A stretch of 64,000 bases of DNA from an uncultured Prevotellaceae bacterium (GCA_900317635.1 ONHN01000003.1:41406-105405); one strand, 5' to 3'; shown: positions 43,703-53,273, numbered from the stretch's first letter. Notes: a model not told the origin generated them from the sequence alone. Translations and numbers: made by a program.

Positions 43703-43791
43703 TTTTTCCTTGCCCTACAAACACTTCGCGATGGGCAAATCATTCGTGAACATTCATATAGTTTACTGATACAAAACAAATGTAGCATTTT

Positions 43792-44919
43792 ATGAAGAAA
43801 GTAGGAATCATTACTTACGCGCGAGTGTATAATTATGGTACAGCTCTGCAAGCGTATGCTTTGCAACAAGCCGTGTCATCACTTCCTGATGTAGAGGGTG
43901 AGCTTATTGATTTTCGTTTCCACGAATGGACAAAGTTTTCACGTTGGTGGTATTTCAAGATGCGCTGCCGCCGCTTTCTGTATTACTTTACAGCCACGAA
44001 GAAAGTATATCGTAAGATGAAGTATAAAAAGGAGCTGGAGGCAAAACGCCCGGCTTTTGATCAGTTTTTTACTAATGATTTTAAGACTTCAGCTGAGACC
44101 TACTTCGTGAGTGATGATTTGCTAAAGAGCCCACCATTGTATGATGTGTATATGACAGGGTCGGACCAAACGTGGAGTCCCTTGATAGGTCTGAAGCCTG
44201 TGTTGTTCTTGCACTTTGCACCTAAAAATGCTCGTAAGGTTTCCTATGCTCCAAGTGTGGGGGTAACGTCTTTTAATGAGGAGCAACATCGTTTTTTTGA
44301 AAAGTGGCTTTCCGGTTTTCACTGTGTTTCATGCAGAGAGGAGGCGGGGGCAAAGGCACTCTCAACATGTTATCAAGGCAAAGTTCCTACCGTCCTCGAC
44401 CCCACGCTCTTGCTAAATAGCGAGCAGTGGAGTGAGATAGCCGTTAAGCCCGATATTGAAGGAGATTATATCCTTTGCTACCTCATTGGCGACCGGCCTT
44501 ATTATCGCGAATACGTGCGGAAGCTTTCCAAGAAGATGAATTGCCCAGCCTACTACATTCCCGTGTCGTGGCGCGATGTGGGCGAAGGTAACAACCTGCT
44601 ACCAGAAGCGGGGCCGCGCGAGTTCTTAGGACTTATCAAGCACGCCAAGTGCGTCTGCACCGACTCGTTCCACGGCTCTATCTTTAGCATCAATTTCAAT
44701 ACGAATTTCTACACTTTCCTCAAGCATGCTGGCGGCGAAAGCGCGTCCGACAACTCGCGCATCGTGGGCATCTTGAAGAAGTTTGGTCTTGAAAGTCGTC
44801 TGCTCAGTCCGCAGTCGGCCGTGACGTTCGAAGAGATAGACTATGCCCCCGTCAACGCGCGTTTAGCGGCGTTGCGTGCCGCGTCTTGGCAATACCTTAA
44901 AGAAGCTGTTGGCGTATGA
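43792..44919 (+). CDS. Polysaccharide pyruvyl transferase family protein
   Basis: A 375-residue homologue of the proteins at 20848 and 47350. It opens VGIITYARVYNYGTALQAYAL and has VYMTGSDQTWSPL, FAPKNARKVSYAPSVGV, VLDPTLLL and the C-terminal VCTDSFHGSIFSINF. The predicted reaction is transfer of pyruvate from PEP to a sugar. Its stop overlaps the ATG of the next FrhB-like gene (ATGA), so the two are translationally coupled. The first two thirds are AT-rich and the last third is GC-rich, which suggests a recombination junction near 44380. Confidence 0.88.
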   Translation: MKKVGIITYARVYNYGTALQAYALQQAVSSLPDVEGELIDFRFHEWTKFSRWWYFKMRCRRFLYYFTATKKVYRKMKYKKELEAKRPAFDQFFTNDFKTSAETYFVSDDLLKSPPLYDVYMTGSDQTWSPLIGLKPVLFLHFAPKNARKVSYAPSVGVTSFNEEQHRFFEKWLSGFHCVSCREEAGAKALSTCYQGKVPTVLDPTLLLNSEQWSEIAVKPDIEGDYILCYLIGDRPYYREYVRKLSKKMNCPAYYIPVSWRDVGEGNNLLPEAGPREFLGLIKHAKCVCTDSFHGSIFSINFNTNFYTFLKHAGGESASDNSRIVGILKKFGLESRLLSPQSAVTFEEIDYAPVNARLAALRAASWQYLKEAVGV

Positions 44920-46118
44920 CAGAAATTTGCCCGCAAGCGCAGTGTGCAGGTTGCTTTGCCTGCCTGAATGCCTGCCCTACGGCCTCCATCGAGATGCAGG
45001 AAGACGAGCGGGGTTGCCTTTATCCCATCGTCAACCAGTCGTCCTGTATCGATTGCGGCCTGTGCCAGAAGGTGTGCCCCGTGTGCCAGCCTCCCACGTT
45101 GCACCCCTGTCGGGAGAGCTACATAGCCTATGCCGCCGACCGCCGCGAACAGCAAACGGCGGCATCGGGTGGCATGGCCGCTGTGTTGTCGCGCTATGTC
45201 GTTCGGCGTGGCGGTGTGGTATATGGCGCTTCAGCCGCTGATGCTTTCAACGTGCACCATGTGCGTGTGGATAAAGAGTCCGACCTCGAACAGCTGAAGG
45301 GCAGTAAGTATGTACACAGCAAGATAGGCGCGCTGCTAAAAACGCTGAAAGAAGATTTGCAGGCGGGACGCGACGTCTTGTTCGTAGGCACTCCCTGCCA
45401 GGTGGCTGGCGTGCGCGGCTTCCTGCGCAAAGAATATCCCAACTTTTACGCCCTCGACCTTGTTTGTCATGGCGTACCTCCGCAGAAGGTGCTCAATAGC
45501 GCAATAGCTTACTACTGCGGCGATGAAACCTCGCGCGTCAAGAGCGTGCGTTTTCGTAGGAAAGAAGAAGGTCAGCACAGCATCTATGGCCTCTATTGCG
45601 ACGATGCACAAGGCAAGTTGGTCTATGGTGCCGACCAGCCTTATCAGCATTATGCCCTCGGGTTTATGGCCGCCATGTTCTATCGTCCAAACTGCTATGC
45701 TTGCCCCTATGCTTGCCCCGACCGCGTGGGCGATATCACCTTGGGCGATTTTTGGGACCGCGATGGGAAAGCGGCTTTGCCAGCGCAAAAGGCCGACGGA
45801 CTCTCTATGCTCGTTGTGAATACGGAGAAGGGGAAGGCGTTGTTGGAACGCATCAAAGGCGAAATCGTTTGCAAGGAGCATCCCTTCGGCGACTTCGTTC
45901 GTCGCAATGGGCAGCTCTCTCGACCTATGCGCCAGCATGCTGACAGCGACAAGTTTTGGCAGTGCTTTGCTGCAGGCGGTTTTGTAGCCACAGAAAGCAT
46001 ATTAGCGCAACACGAAAAGCTGGTGCGAAAGAACATTATGAAGAAGAAAATCAAACAAGCGGTGTATTCTCTACCCTTCGTTGAGGCGCTGATGCTAAAG
46101 ATATTCCATAAGTCTTGA
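44916..46118 (+). CDS. Ferredoxin-FrhB-like iron-sulfur flavoprotein
   Basis: A 400-residue partner of the preceding pyruvyl transferase, starting on the overlapping ATGA. Two 4Fe-4S motifs lie in residues 4-55 (CAGCFACLNACP, CIDCGLCQKVCP). The FrhB part has LKGSKYVHSKIG, FVGTPCQVAGVRGF and DLVCHGVPPQKV. Later cysteines (CYACPYACP) probably bind a third cluster. Electron transfer to or from a flavin is expected. The obligate pairing with a pyruvyl transferase points to one joint reaction on the glycan. Confidence 0.87.
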   Translation: MTEICPQAQCAGCFACLNACPTASIEMQEDERGCLYPIVNQSSCIDCGLCQKVCPVCQPPTLHPCRESYIAYAADRREQQTAASGGMAAVLSRYVVRRGGVVYGASAADAFNVHHVRVDKESDLEQLKGSKYVHSKIGALLKTLKEDLQAGRDVLFVGTPCQVAGVRGFLRKEYPNFYALDLVCHGVPPQKVLNSAIAYYCGDETSRVKSVRFRRKEEGQHSIYGLYCDDAQGKLVYGADQPYQHYALGFMAAMFYRPNCYACPYACPDRVGDITLGDFWDRDGKAALPAQKADGLSMLVVNTEKGKALLERIKGEIVCKEHPFGDFVRRNGQLSRPMRQHADSDKFWQCFAAGGFVATESILAQHEKLVRKNIMKKKIKQAVYSLPFVEALMLKIFHKS

Positions 46119-46308
46119 AGTTCGGGGGAGGCGTTGTTGCGGGAGACCACTAAACACTCTAATGCAACTGCTAAATACACAAAAGATTGTGGGTTTTAGT
46201 TGGGAACCACGAAGGGGACGAAGGAAGAGCGAAGGCCACGAAGACAATCATGGCTTAGCACTTAAAGGCCTAAAAGGATAGAGCAGTCGCAACTAGAATC
46301 TTTTAGTT

Positions 46309-47340
46309 ATGGAAGCACGCAAAAGCATAACAAATAACGATCAAAAGTTGGAATCGTTATATTCGGACGCTCGGGCAATTATAGAGTCCGCACGTACTAA
46401 TGCTGTACGCAGTGTGGACTTCTGCCGAGTGCAGATGTATTGGCACTTGGGACAACGCATCTTTGAAGAAGAGCAACAAGGAAAGGAACGTGCAGATTAT
46501 GGTTCCTACCTCATTAAGAATTTGGCACAACGCTTAACGCCCGAATATGGTTCGGGATTTGGGGTTAGGCAGTTAGAACAGAGTAGGCAGTTTTATCGCA
46601 TTTATCCAATTGCGAACACACTGCGTTCGCAATTGAACTGGAGTCAATATCGAAGGCTGATTCAGATAGACGACCCCGACAAACGCGAGTATTATGAACT
46701 TGAGTCTGTAAACAACGCATGGACTGCGCGTGAGACGGAACGCCAAATCAACTCGATGCTCTATGAGCGCCTGCTCATAAGTAACGACAAGGAGAGCGTG
46801 CTGGCAGTAGCACGTCAGCAGCGCATACCCGAGACGCCGACAGAAATCATTAAGGACCCGATGGTATTGGAATTCCTTGGACTGCACCGAGAAGCCAGTT
46901 ACTATGAGAAGGACTTGGAAAGTGCCATCATTACTCACATCACCGAGTTCCTTCTTGAGATGGGGAAAGGCTTTTCGTTTGTGGCTCGCCAAAAGAGGAT
47001 ATTGCTCGAAGACGATGAATTCTTTGCAGACCTTGTGTTCTACAATCGTCTGCTGCGATGCCACGTTATCATTGAATTGAAAACGGGCGAATTGACCCAT
47101 CAAGACTTAGGACAGTTGCAGATGTATGTCAATTACTACGACCGAAACGTAAAGCTGCCCGATGAGAATCCCACAATCGGCATACTTCTTTGTTCTGCTA
47201 AGAACGACACGGTTGTGCGTATGACATTACCCGAGGGAAACAAAACGATTCTTGCCAGCGAGTATCAGCTTTACCTCCCAACTCAAGAGCAACTGATTAA
47301 GGAAGTTAATGAAGTGAAACGCTTAGCACAAAACAAATAA
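46309..47340 (+). CDS. YhcG-type PDDEXK nuclease domain protein (DUF1016)
   Basis: A 343-residue protein. The N-terminal helical DUF1016 part has YWHLGQRIFEEEQ, YGSYLIKNLAQRL and GFGVRQLEQSRQFY. The C-terminal nuclease-like part has FFADLVFYNRLLRCHVIIEL (Asp and Glu-x-Lys of the PD-(D/E)XK fold), then GQLQMYVNYYD. The family is linked to restriction or recombination in some hosts but its role is not settled. It is cargo between two pyruvyl-transferase/FrhB pairs and has its own leader; only nine bases separate it from the next gene. Confidence 0.87.
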   Translation: MEARKSITNNDQKLESLYSDARAIIESARTNAVRSVDFCRVQMYWHLGQRIFEEEQQGKERADYGSYLIKNLAQRLTPEYGSGFGVRQLEQSRQFYRIYPIANTLRSQLNWSQYRRLIQIDDPDKREYYELESVNNAWTARETERQINSMLYERLLISNDKESVLAVARQQRIPETPTEIIKDPMVLEFLGLHREASYYEKDLESAIITHITEFLLEMGKGFSFVARQKRILLEDDEFFADLVFYNRLLRCHVIIELKTGELTHQDLGQLQMYVNYYDRNVKLPDENPTIGILLCSAKNDTVVRMTLPEGNKTILASEYQLYLPTQEQLIKEVNEVKRLAQNK

Positions 47341-47349
47341 CATAAACTT

Positions 47350-48474
47350 ATGAGTAAGAAGAAAGTTCTCACTTTATCCACACAATATGCCAACAACATG
47401 GGCGCACTGCTGCAGTGTTATGCGCTCAGCAGGTTTTTGAACCAGCAAGAAGATGTTGAGTGCAAGATTATTCAATACTGGCATCCCAATGCCAAGGCAG
47501 GCTGGGGGTTCTTTAAGAAGAATAATAACCTGAAAACGTTGTTAAGCAATGTTTATAGGCTGTGTCGCCCTGATTTGTTGTGGCTGAAGCATAAAAGGAA
47601 TGAAGCCGCACGTGCTTTTATCCAGGAATATCTGCCGTTAGACGATGCGCTTTATATGTCCGATCAGTCTATTCACGACAATCCGCCGCAGGCTGATGCC
47701 TACGTGGTAGGTAGCGATCAGATTTGGAACGTGAAGCGCAAAGGAATTGGCACCGTTTATTTTCTGGACTTCGTGCCCGAAGGGAAACGTCGCATTGCAT
47801 ACGCACCAAGCCTGGGCGTAGAATGGACGGAGGAAGAGTGTCAGCGTTTGAAACCCTATTTGCAACAATTTGATGCCCTGTCGGTGCGCGAGGAAGGCCA
47901 TGTAGCGCAAGTGGCCCGCACTGCAGGTAAGCCCGTGGCTCACGTTTGCGACCCTGTTTTCCTGCTAAGTCGGGAGGATTGGCTCAGCGTGGCACATAAA
48001 CCTGCTATTTCGGAGCCTTACATCTTCTGCTATTTCTTTGGCGTTTCCGATTTGGCTTTGCAAACCGTCAAACGGCTGAAAGAGTTGACGGGATATAAAG
48101 TGGTCTATCTCAACTTCAATGCTACCGACAAGTTGCATAGCGACGTGGAAATGCGTGTAGGCGGCCCCCTCGACTTTTTGGGCTTAATAGCCAATGCTAC
48201 GATGGTTTGCACCAGCTCGTTCCACTGCTCGGCCTTGTCTATCTTGTTTCGCAAAGACTTTTTCTATGTGCCGCAAGTGGCCAGCGAGCGTGTGCTCAGC
48301 CTGATGCGTAAGTATAAGATAGACAAAATTCTCATGACCAAAGAGCGTTTGCAGGGGATGCGCAAGGAAGATTTGCATATAGACTACTCTGGGGGCGAGA
48401 CCGACGGGGACGAGTACATACAATTTTCAAAGAATTATATTATCAATGCCATCTATGGAAAAGAAAATGCCTGA
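47350..48474 (+). CDS. Polysaccharide pyruvyl transferase family protein
   Basis: A 374-residue member of the same family as 20848 and 43792. Markers are VLTLSTQYANNMGALLQCYA, YVVGSDQIWNVKRKG, DFVPEGKRRIAYAPSLGV, VCDPVFLLS and the C-terminal VCTSSFHCSALSILF, in which the usual SFHG is SFHC. Its 3' end overlaps the next FrhB-like gene by 29 bases. It forms the third pyruvyl-transferase/FrhB pair in the locus; GC is intermediate. Confidence 0.88.
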   Translation: MSKKKVLTLSTQYANNMGALLQCYALSRFLNQQEDVECKIIQYWHPNAKAGWGFFKKNNNLKTLLSNVYRLCRPDLLWLKHKRNEAARAFIQEYLPLDDALYMSDQSIHDNPPQADAYVVGSDQIWNVKRKGIGTVYFLDFVPEGKRRIAYAPSLGVEWTEEECQRLKPYLQQFDALSVREEGHVAQVARTAGKPVAHVCDPVFLLSREDWLSVAHKPAISEPYIFCYFFGVSDLALQTVKRLKELTGYKVVYLNFNATDKLHSDVEMRVGGPLDFLGLIANATMVCTSSFHCSALSILFRKDFFYVPQVASERVLSLMRKYKIDKILMTKERLQGMRKEDLHIDYSGGETDGDEYIQFSKNYIINAIYGKENA

Positions 48475-49648
48475 ATTAGCAAGCCAAGCTACCTGCTTGG
48501 GGTGCCATGCCTGTGAGGCCGTTTGTCCAACCCGCAGTATCACCTTCCAAGGAGATGGTTTTTTCACTTACCCCCTCATCGACAACGATACGTGCATACA
48601 GTGCGGCAAGTGCGAGAAAGCTTGCTCTTATGTGCGGGGCGGATATCAGAAAGAACTTGAAGACGTTTCGCAAACATTCTATTGTGCCTATAATGCCGAT
48701 GCTGAGGAGCGCGCTAAGGCCACTTCAGGCGGCACGGGCGGGGCTTTGGCACAGCATGCTTTAGAGCAAGGTTGGCTGGTCTGCGGTGCCGCTTTCGACG
48801 AGGCAATGCGCGTGAAGCACATCTTATCCGATAGCGAAGCCATTCTTGATAAAATCCGTGGGTCGAAATACTTGCAAAGCGATGTGACAGGTGTTTATGA
48901 GCAAGTGCGCGAAGCGGTGAAGGAGGGTAGGCAGGTGCTGTTTTTCGGCACGCCATGCCAGTGCCAAGCCTTAGTCGCCTCGTTGCCAGCTTCACAGCGC
49001 GAGGCTGTACTGACCTGTGCCATTATCTGTCATGGCGTGAATTCGGCGAAGGTGTGGGAAGATTACGTTCGTCATGAAGAGCGAAAGGCTGGGAAAAAGA
49101 TAGTAGCCTATAATTTCAGAGCAAAAGATAAAGGATGGGGGCCGTATCGCAGTGCGACCACCTTTCAAGACAAGCAAACTATTATTCGCCCGTCGTGGAA
49201 TAATTTATTCCTAACATGGTTTGGGCATGACTATATTTGTCAGGAGGGATGCTTCCACTGTCCTTATCGCATAGAGAAACGCGCTGCTGATTTGACGATT
49301 GGCGACTTTTGGGGCGTAGAGAAGATCTTGCCATCTGAACCAACTCGGGCAGGGCTGTCGGTCTTGATAGCCAGCACTAATAAGGGTAAGGACTTCGTTA
49401 ATAAGGTGCCTCAACTCGTGCTGAAAGAAGTGGATGAAGCCCTTGTTCTCAAGAAAGCACTGAAAGGTTATGTTGAGCGCAGATCGGAGGAAAAGCGGCA
49501 ATCGATGATACTTCGCCGCAAAGCTTTTGAAGCAGAATACGCCCAAAAAGGCTTTGACTTCATGGCAAAGAAATATCCAGCGCAGACCTATTGGACGCGC
49601 ATCATTCACCACATCCGCTTCCGCCTGCGCAAATTAGGGATAGGGTAG
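48446..49648 (+). CDS. Ferredoxin-FrhB-like iron-sulfur flavoprotein
   Basis: A 400-residue homologue of the proteins at 19183 and 44916. Residues 14-60 hold CLGCHACEAVCP and CIQCGKCEKACS. The FrhB domain has IRGSKYLQSDVT, FFGTPCQCQALVASL and AIICHGVNSAKV, then CFHCPYRIEKR and GDFWGVEKILP. Three Met codons (48446, 48455, 48467) could each start it. The gene overlaps the preceding pyruvyl transferase and ends the paired series. Confidence 0.86.
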   Translation: MPSMEKKMPELASQATCLGCHACEAVCPTRSITFQGDGFFTYPLIDNDTCIQCGKCEKACSYVRGGYQKELEDVSQTFYCAYNADAEERAKATSGGTGGALAQHALEQGWLVCGAAFDEAMRVKHILSDSEAILDKIRGSKYLQSDVTGVYEQVREAVKEGRQVLFFGTPCQCQALVASLPASQREAVLTCAIICHGVNSAKVWEDYVRHEERKAGKKIVAYNFRAKDKGWGPYRSATTFQDKQTIIRPSWNNLFLTWFGHDYICQEGCFHCPYRIEKRAADLTIGDFWGVEKILPSEPTRAGLSVLIASTNKGKDFVNKVPQLVLKEVDEALVLKKALKGYVERRSEEKRQSMILRRKAFEAEYAQKGFDFMAKKYPAQTYWTRIIHHIRFRLRKLGIG

Positions 49649-49854
49649 GGGGAACATCTGCGGTGTCGGTGCGAGGAGCGGATCTTTTGTGTGTTTAGTG
49701 TTTTGACTATTAACCACAAAGGAGAAAAAAGTCCACAAAAACTCTTTAGTGTGTTTAGAGGGATTTAGTGGTCTCCAAGAGCTAAATCGTCATTGTCTTC
49801 GTGTCTATTCGCATCAATTCGTGCCTTTCGTGGTCTCTGTTTTTCCATAGTAAT

Positions 49855-50189
49855 TTAAGTTTCGGAAGTTCATGCTGCGATGGTGCGCAGCGCGCACCTC
49901 ACCATGCTTAACCGCGTATTCCGATGAGCAAAGCGAAGAGGAATGCGCGGTAGGTGACGAGCGGATAAAGTCGGTGCGCAGAGCGTACCGCACATTAAGA
50001 ATGTGAATTGCTAAGAGTTTGTGTCGCAAAGAAAAATCGTGACGTGCAGTACGCTTCGCGCACTCCTATCCCAGCGCTTGTGTTCCGCGCGCCACTCCTC
50101 GCTTTGCTCGTCGCGGTACGCGGTTAAGCAAGGTGTGGTACGCTTCGCGCACCATTTATCCCGCTCTATCACAACTTCCGAAACTTGAA
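49855..50189. mobile_element. 335-bp non-coding element with inverted ends (MITE-like)
   Basis: Left end TTAAGTTTCGGAAGTT (49855-49870) and right end AACTTCCGAAACTTGAA (50173-50189) are inverted repeats. The left half (49857-50003) is the second copy of the 150-bp repeat at 30641-30791. The right half (about 50035-50189) is a diverged inverted copy of the same sequence, so the whole can fold back. No transposase is encoded. The surrounding 49649-50270 gap also has a CCACGAAG-type stretch and no gene. Confidence 0.72.
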
Positions 50190-50270
50190 CAAGTAACCAC
50201 GCTTTGTCATTGTGCCCCTCATTGTGGCCTCTACAAACTCGGAGTTGCTAAAAACCGATAATACTCGTTT

Positions 50271-51782
50271 ATGAATTTTGCAAAAACATCTATTGCTGTC
50301 TCGGTGATTATGACGTTGGGCTACCTCGTCTCCTTCTTGAAAGAGGCAGTAATAGCCAACTATTTTGGCGTTTCGGCAGACGTAGATGCCTTTACCATCG
50401 CCATTCAGATACCCGTCACGCTCTTTGCCTTAGTAAGTGTAGCGGTGAGGTCGGTGGTCATACCCATCTATTCAGAGTTGCTGCACAAAGAGGGCAAGGC
50501 CAACGGTGCCCATTTCTTAGACAATATTATTAGTGTCGTTGGGCTGATAGCCATCGGCATGATTGTTGTCTGCGAGATTTTTGCTGGCGGTATCATCTAT
50601 CTCTTTGCTCCAGGCTTCGATGCTTCTACGCACCAGTTGTCCACAACGCTGTTGCGGCTCACCCTGCCCACGATGCTCTTTACCGTGGTGGGGCAGATCT
50701 TTATTGCTCTGCTCAACGTGCATAAGAAATTTATTTGGCCTGCGTTCTCAGTCTATATACTAAGTGGTACGGTCATCGTCTTCACGATATTGTTGCAACA
50801 CTATATGGGTGTCGCAGCCGCCTGCTTGGGACAAGTGGTCGGTTCGTTCCTCTATATGCTGTTCTTGTTTATCGTTGGAAGGCATATTTATCATTTCCGT
50901 TTCCGCTATGAGCCGCGCGATGAACAAGTAAAGCGTTCGTTGAAGATGTCGCTTCCCGTTATCTGGAGTATCAGTGTGGCGGAGGTCAATACTATCGTTA
51001 ATCGTGCGGTAGCCTCCTTTCTGTTTGCAGGTTCCATTGCCGCGTTGGGCTATGCTTCGAAAATCAATGCGGTCTTTATGTCGTTGTTCGTTTCGGCCAT
51101 CTCGACGATTGTTTATCCGCTGTATGCAGAATCGTCGGCCAAAGACGATATGAAGGGACTGAACACGCGAGTAAATACAACGCTATCGGCCTATACGCTT
51201 TTGCTGCTTCCCTTGATGTGCATACTGTTTTGCTTCCGAACGGAACTTGTAGAGGTAGCCTTTGCGCGAGGCCGCTTTGATGCGGCGGCTGTGCAGCAGA
51301 CGCAGGTGTTGTTTGGCTGTTATACGATAGGTCTGCTGTTCTCGGCATTTCGTGAGACCATCACCAAAGTGTTCTATTCCTTGAAAGACACGAAAACGCC
51401 AGCTAAGAATGCTACGATAGGTGTCGTACTGAACATCGTGCTGAACTTGACGCTGCCGTGGTTCATGGGTGTGAAAGGTTTGGCCATTGCCACCAGTCTC
51501 TCGGCCATGTATATTTCCATTTCGCTGCTTTATCTGTTGGTGAAACGGTTCGATGTGATGCACCTTTCCGTGTTCTATGGAAACCTAAGAGGCATTGTTC
51601 TTGCTTCTTGCATCCTGGTAGGAAGTATCTACGTTTTCTTCTACTTCTGCGATGAGCTGCCAACGATCCTAAAGCTCATTGTAGGGGCACTGCTATCCAT
51701 CTGTGTCTATGCAGGCTCTGTGTTCGCCCTCCGCGTGCCTATAGGCAAGACCTTGTTGAAGATGCTTTTGAAGAAGGGGTAG
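50271..51782 (+). CDS. MurJ/MviN-like lipid-linked oligosaccharide flippase
   Basis: A 503-residue membrane protein with about fourteen segments of the MurJ group of the MOP superfamily. Start and markers are VIMTLGYLVSFLKEAVIANYFG, ADVDAFTIAIQIP, SVVIPIYSEL and LLNVHKKFIWPAFSVYILSG. Its place in a glycan locus suggests export of a polysaccharide repeat unit rather than lipid II. It follows the MITE-like element and is followed, after 288 bases without a gene, by a polymerase. Confidence 0.87.
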   Translation: MNFAKTSIAVSVIMTLGYLVSFLKEAVIANYFGVSADVDAFTIAIQIPVTLFALVSVAVRSVVIPIYSELLHKEGKANGAHFLDNIISVVGLIAIGMIVVCEIFAGGIIYLFAPGFDASTHQLSTTLLRLTLPTMLFTVVGQIFIALLNVHKKFIWPAFSVYILSGTVIVFTILLQHYMGVAAACLGQVVGSFLYMLFLFIVGRHIYHFRFRYEPRDEQVKRSLKMSLPVIWSISVAEVNTIVNRAVASFLFAGSIAALGYASKINAVFMSLFVSAISTIVYPLYAESSAKDDMKGLNTRVNTTLSAYTLLLLPLMCILFCFRTELVEVAFARGRFDAAAVQQTQVLFGCYTIGLLFSAFRETITKVFYSLKDTKTPAKNATIGVVLNIVLNLTLPWFMGVKGLAIATSLSAMYISISLLYLLVKRFDVMHLSVFYGNLRGIVLASCILVGSIYVFFYFCDELPTILKLIVGALLSICVYAGSVFALRVPIGKTLLKMLLKKG

Positions 51783-51811
51783 GGACTGCTTGTTGTCGTC
51801 GCCGCTAAGGA

Positions 51812-51863
51812 AAGTGGAGACCACGAAGCAAGGCGACGTATTGTTGAGCGTATGCGAAAAATA
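51812..51863. repeat. CCACGAAG-type dispersed sequence
   Basis: GGAGACCACGAAGCAAGGCG leads into 51837-51863, which is the exact reverse complement of 40371-40397. The 51783-52070 gap holds nothing else I can support. Confidence 0.6.
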
Positions 51864-52070
51864 AACACGAATACAATGATGGCTTAGTGCTTGACCACTA
51901 TACACACTAAATTCCACTAAGCACACAAAAAGATGTAAGACTTCGTATCTTTCGTAGCTTAGTATTCATGTTTATAGATAACACTTCGTGTTTTTCGTTG
52001 ATTCAGCTTTCCTATTTACCTCCGAAAATATAGTTATTCATAAAGAGAAATAATCACTGCTTAATACAAT

Positions 52071-53273
52071 ATGCGTATTAGACTATCATTAGCAAAGTTT
52101 CTTGATTCGTACGGATTGATAGAACTGCTATATGCGTTTCTACCGATATTGGCGGGATATACCTTAGGTGGTTTGCCTTTTGGCCTGATGTACATTATCG
52201 TATTGTCGGTTGTTGCCTTTTATAAAACGAGGCGTGTGTGGATATATAAGCCTTACTTATTGCTTTTTGCTTATATTATATTGCACGAATTGGTACTATC
52301 CCTTACCATGCCCACCTTACCTCCCTACCACTTCAACCGAACAGTCAATTTGGCTCTTTCGATGTTGAGTCCGGTGTTTGTAGTGCCAGCCTTGAACTAT
52401 AAGCGATACTTTAATGCTTTGATGGTTGTGGCTATTATTAGCGGCTTGGGGCTTATCTACCACTTCGTTCTGATACAGTCTGGCAGCCTTGTGACGCAGC
52501 TGACTATTCCGTTCCTGCCCGTAGAAGAGGAAACAACACGTTTGATGCAGGAGTTAAATCGGCCCAAGTCATTCTATGCTGAGCCTGCGGCATTTGCTAC
52601 GTTTATGGTCATTCCGCTTTTCTACACGCTGAAAGAACAAAAGTACACGTGGTCCGTTGCCTTTGTGATACTGCTATACTTGTCAACTTCCACGACGGCG
52701 GTAGTTGAAAGCGCGGTCATTATCGTGGCCTATATGATGACGTCTTTTTCGGGTAAGAATAAAGGGCGAGCGATACTTTTGGTCCTTGCGTTTTTTGTTG
52801 TAGGGTATTTTATTCTTCACAGCTCGCTCTTTGAGGCGACCTTCCAAAAGATTGAGGATACGGAGGTAGATGAGAATGCCCGTTTGATGAACGGACTGCT
52901 TGTGTTGCCACACGTCAATGCCGAATTGCTGGTTTTTGGTGTGAATAGTCCTAACATCAACGACTTCGTGTTTGAAAACAATCTTCAGTCGTTTATGTTT
53001 TATGGTTCGGGCTATGGCACGTTCCTCTTTGTGCCTACGTTTTGGTTTATGCTGATTAAGTATGGCGTAGTTGGGCTGTTTATCTATCTTTTGATGTATT
53101 ATGGGCTATATAAAAGAGACAAGCAGATATTGCCCTATCTATTATGCCTATTGGCGAGCTGGTTCTTCCAAGGTTTGGCTTTAGGACTTATGTTTACGTT
53201 CCAAATCTGCTCCATTGCAGCCTTCATGGATAGAGAAGGAGGAATAGAGGATGAGATTAAACGCGTGGTGTAA
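52071..53273 (+). CDS. wzy: O-antigen polymerase-like membrane protein (Wzy candidate)
   Basis: A 400-residue protein with about ten membrane segments. Features are LYAFLPILAGYTLGGLPFGL at the start, a long loop around residues 150-185 (LNRPKSFYAEPAAFATFMVI, typical of Wzy-like proteins with an Arg-Pro-x-x-x-x-x-E-P segment), and YGVVGLFIYLLMYYGLY near the end. It is the best Wzy candidate for the second half of the locus, with its own flippase (50271) and glycosyltransferase (53295) on either side. Confidence 0.75.
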   Translation: MRIRLSLAKFLDSYGLIELLYAFLPILAGYTLGGLPFGLMYIIVLSVVAFYKTRRVWIYKPYLLLFAYIILHELVLSLTMPTLPPYHFNRTVNLALSMLSPVFVVPALNYKRYFNALMVVAIISGLGLIYHFVLIQSGSLVTQLTIPFLPVEEETTRLMQELNRPKSFYAEPAAFATFMVIPLFYTLKEQKYTWSVAFVILLYLSTSTTAVVESAVIIVAYMMTSFSGKNKGRAILLVLAFFVVGYFILHSSLFEATFQKIEDTEVDENARLMNGLLVLPHVNAELLVFGVNSPNINDFVFENNLQSFMFYGSGYGTFLFVPTFWFMLIKYGVVGLFIYLLMYYGLYKRDKQILPYLLCLLASWFFQGLALGLMFTFQICSIAAFMDREGGIEDEIKRVV

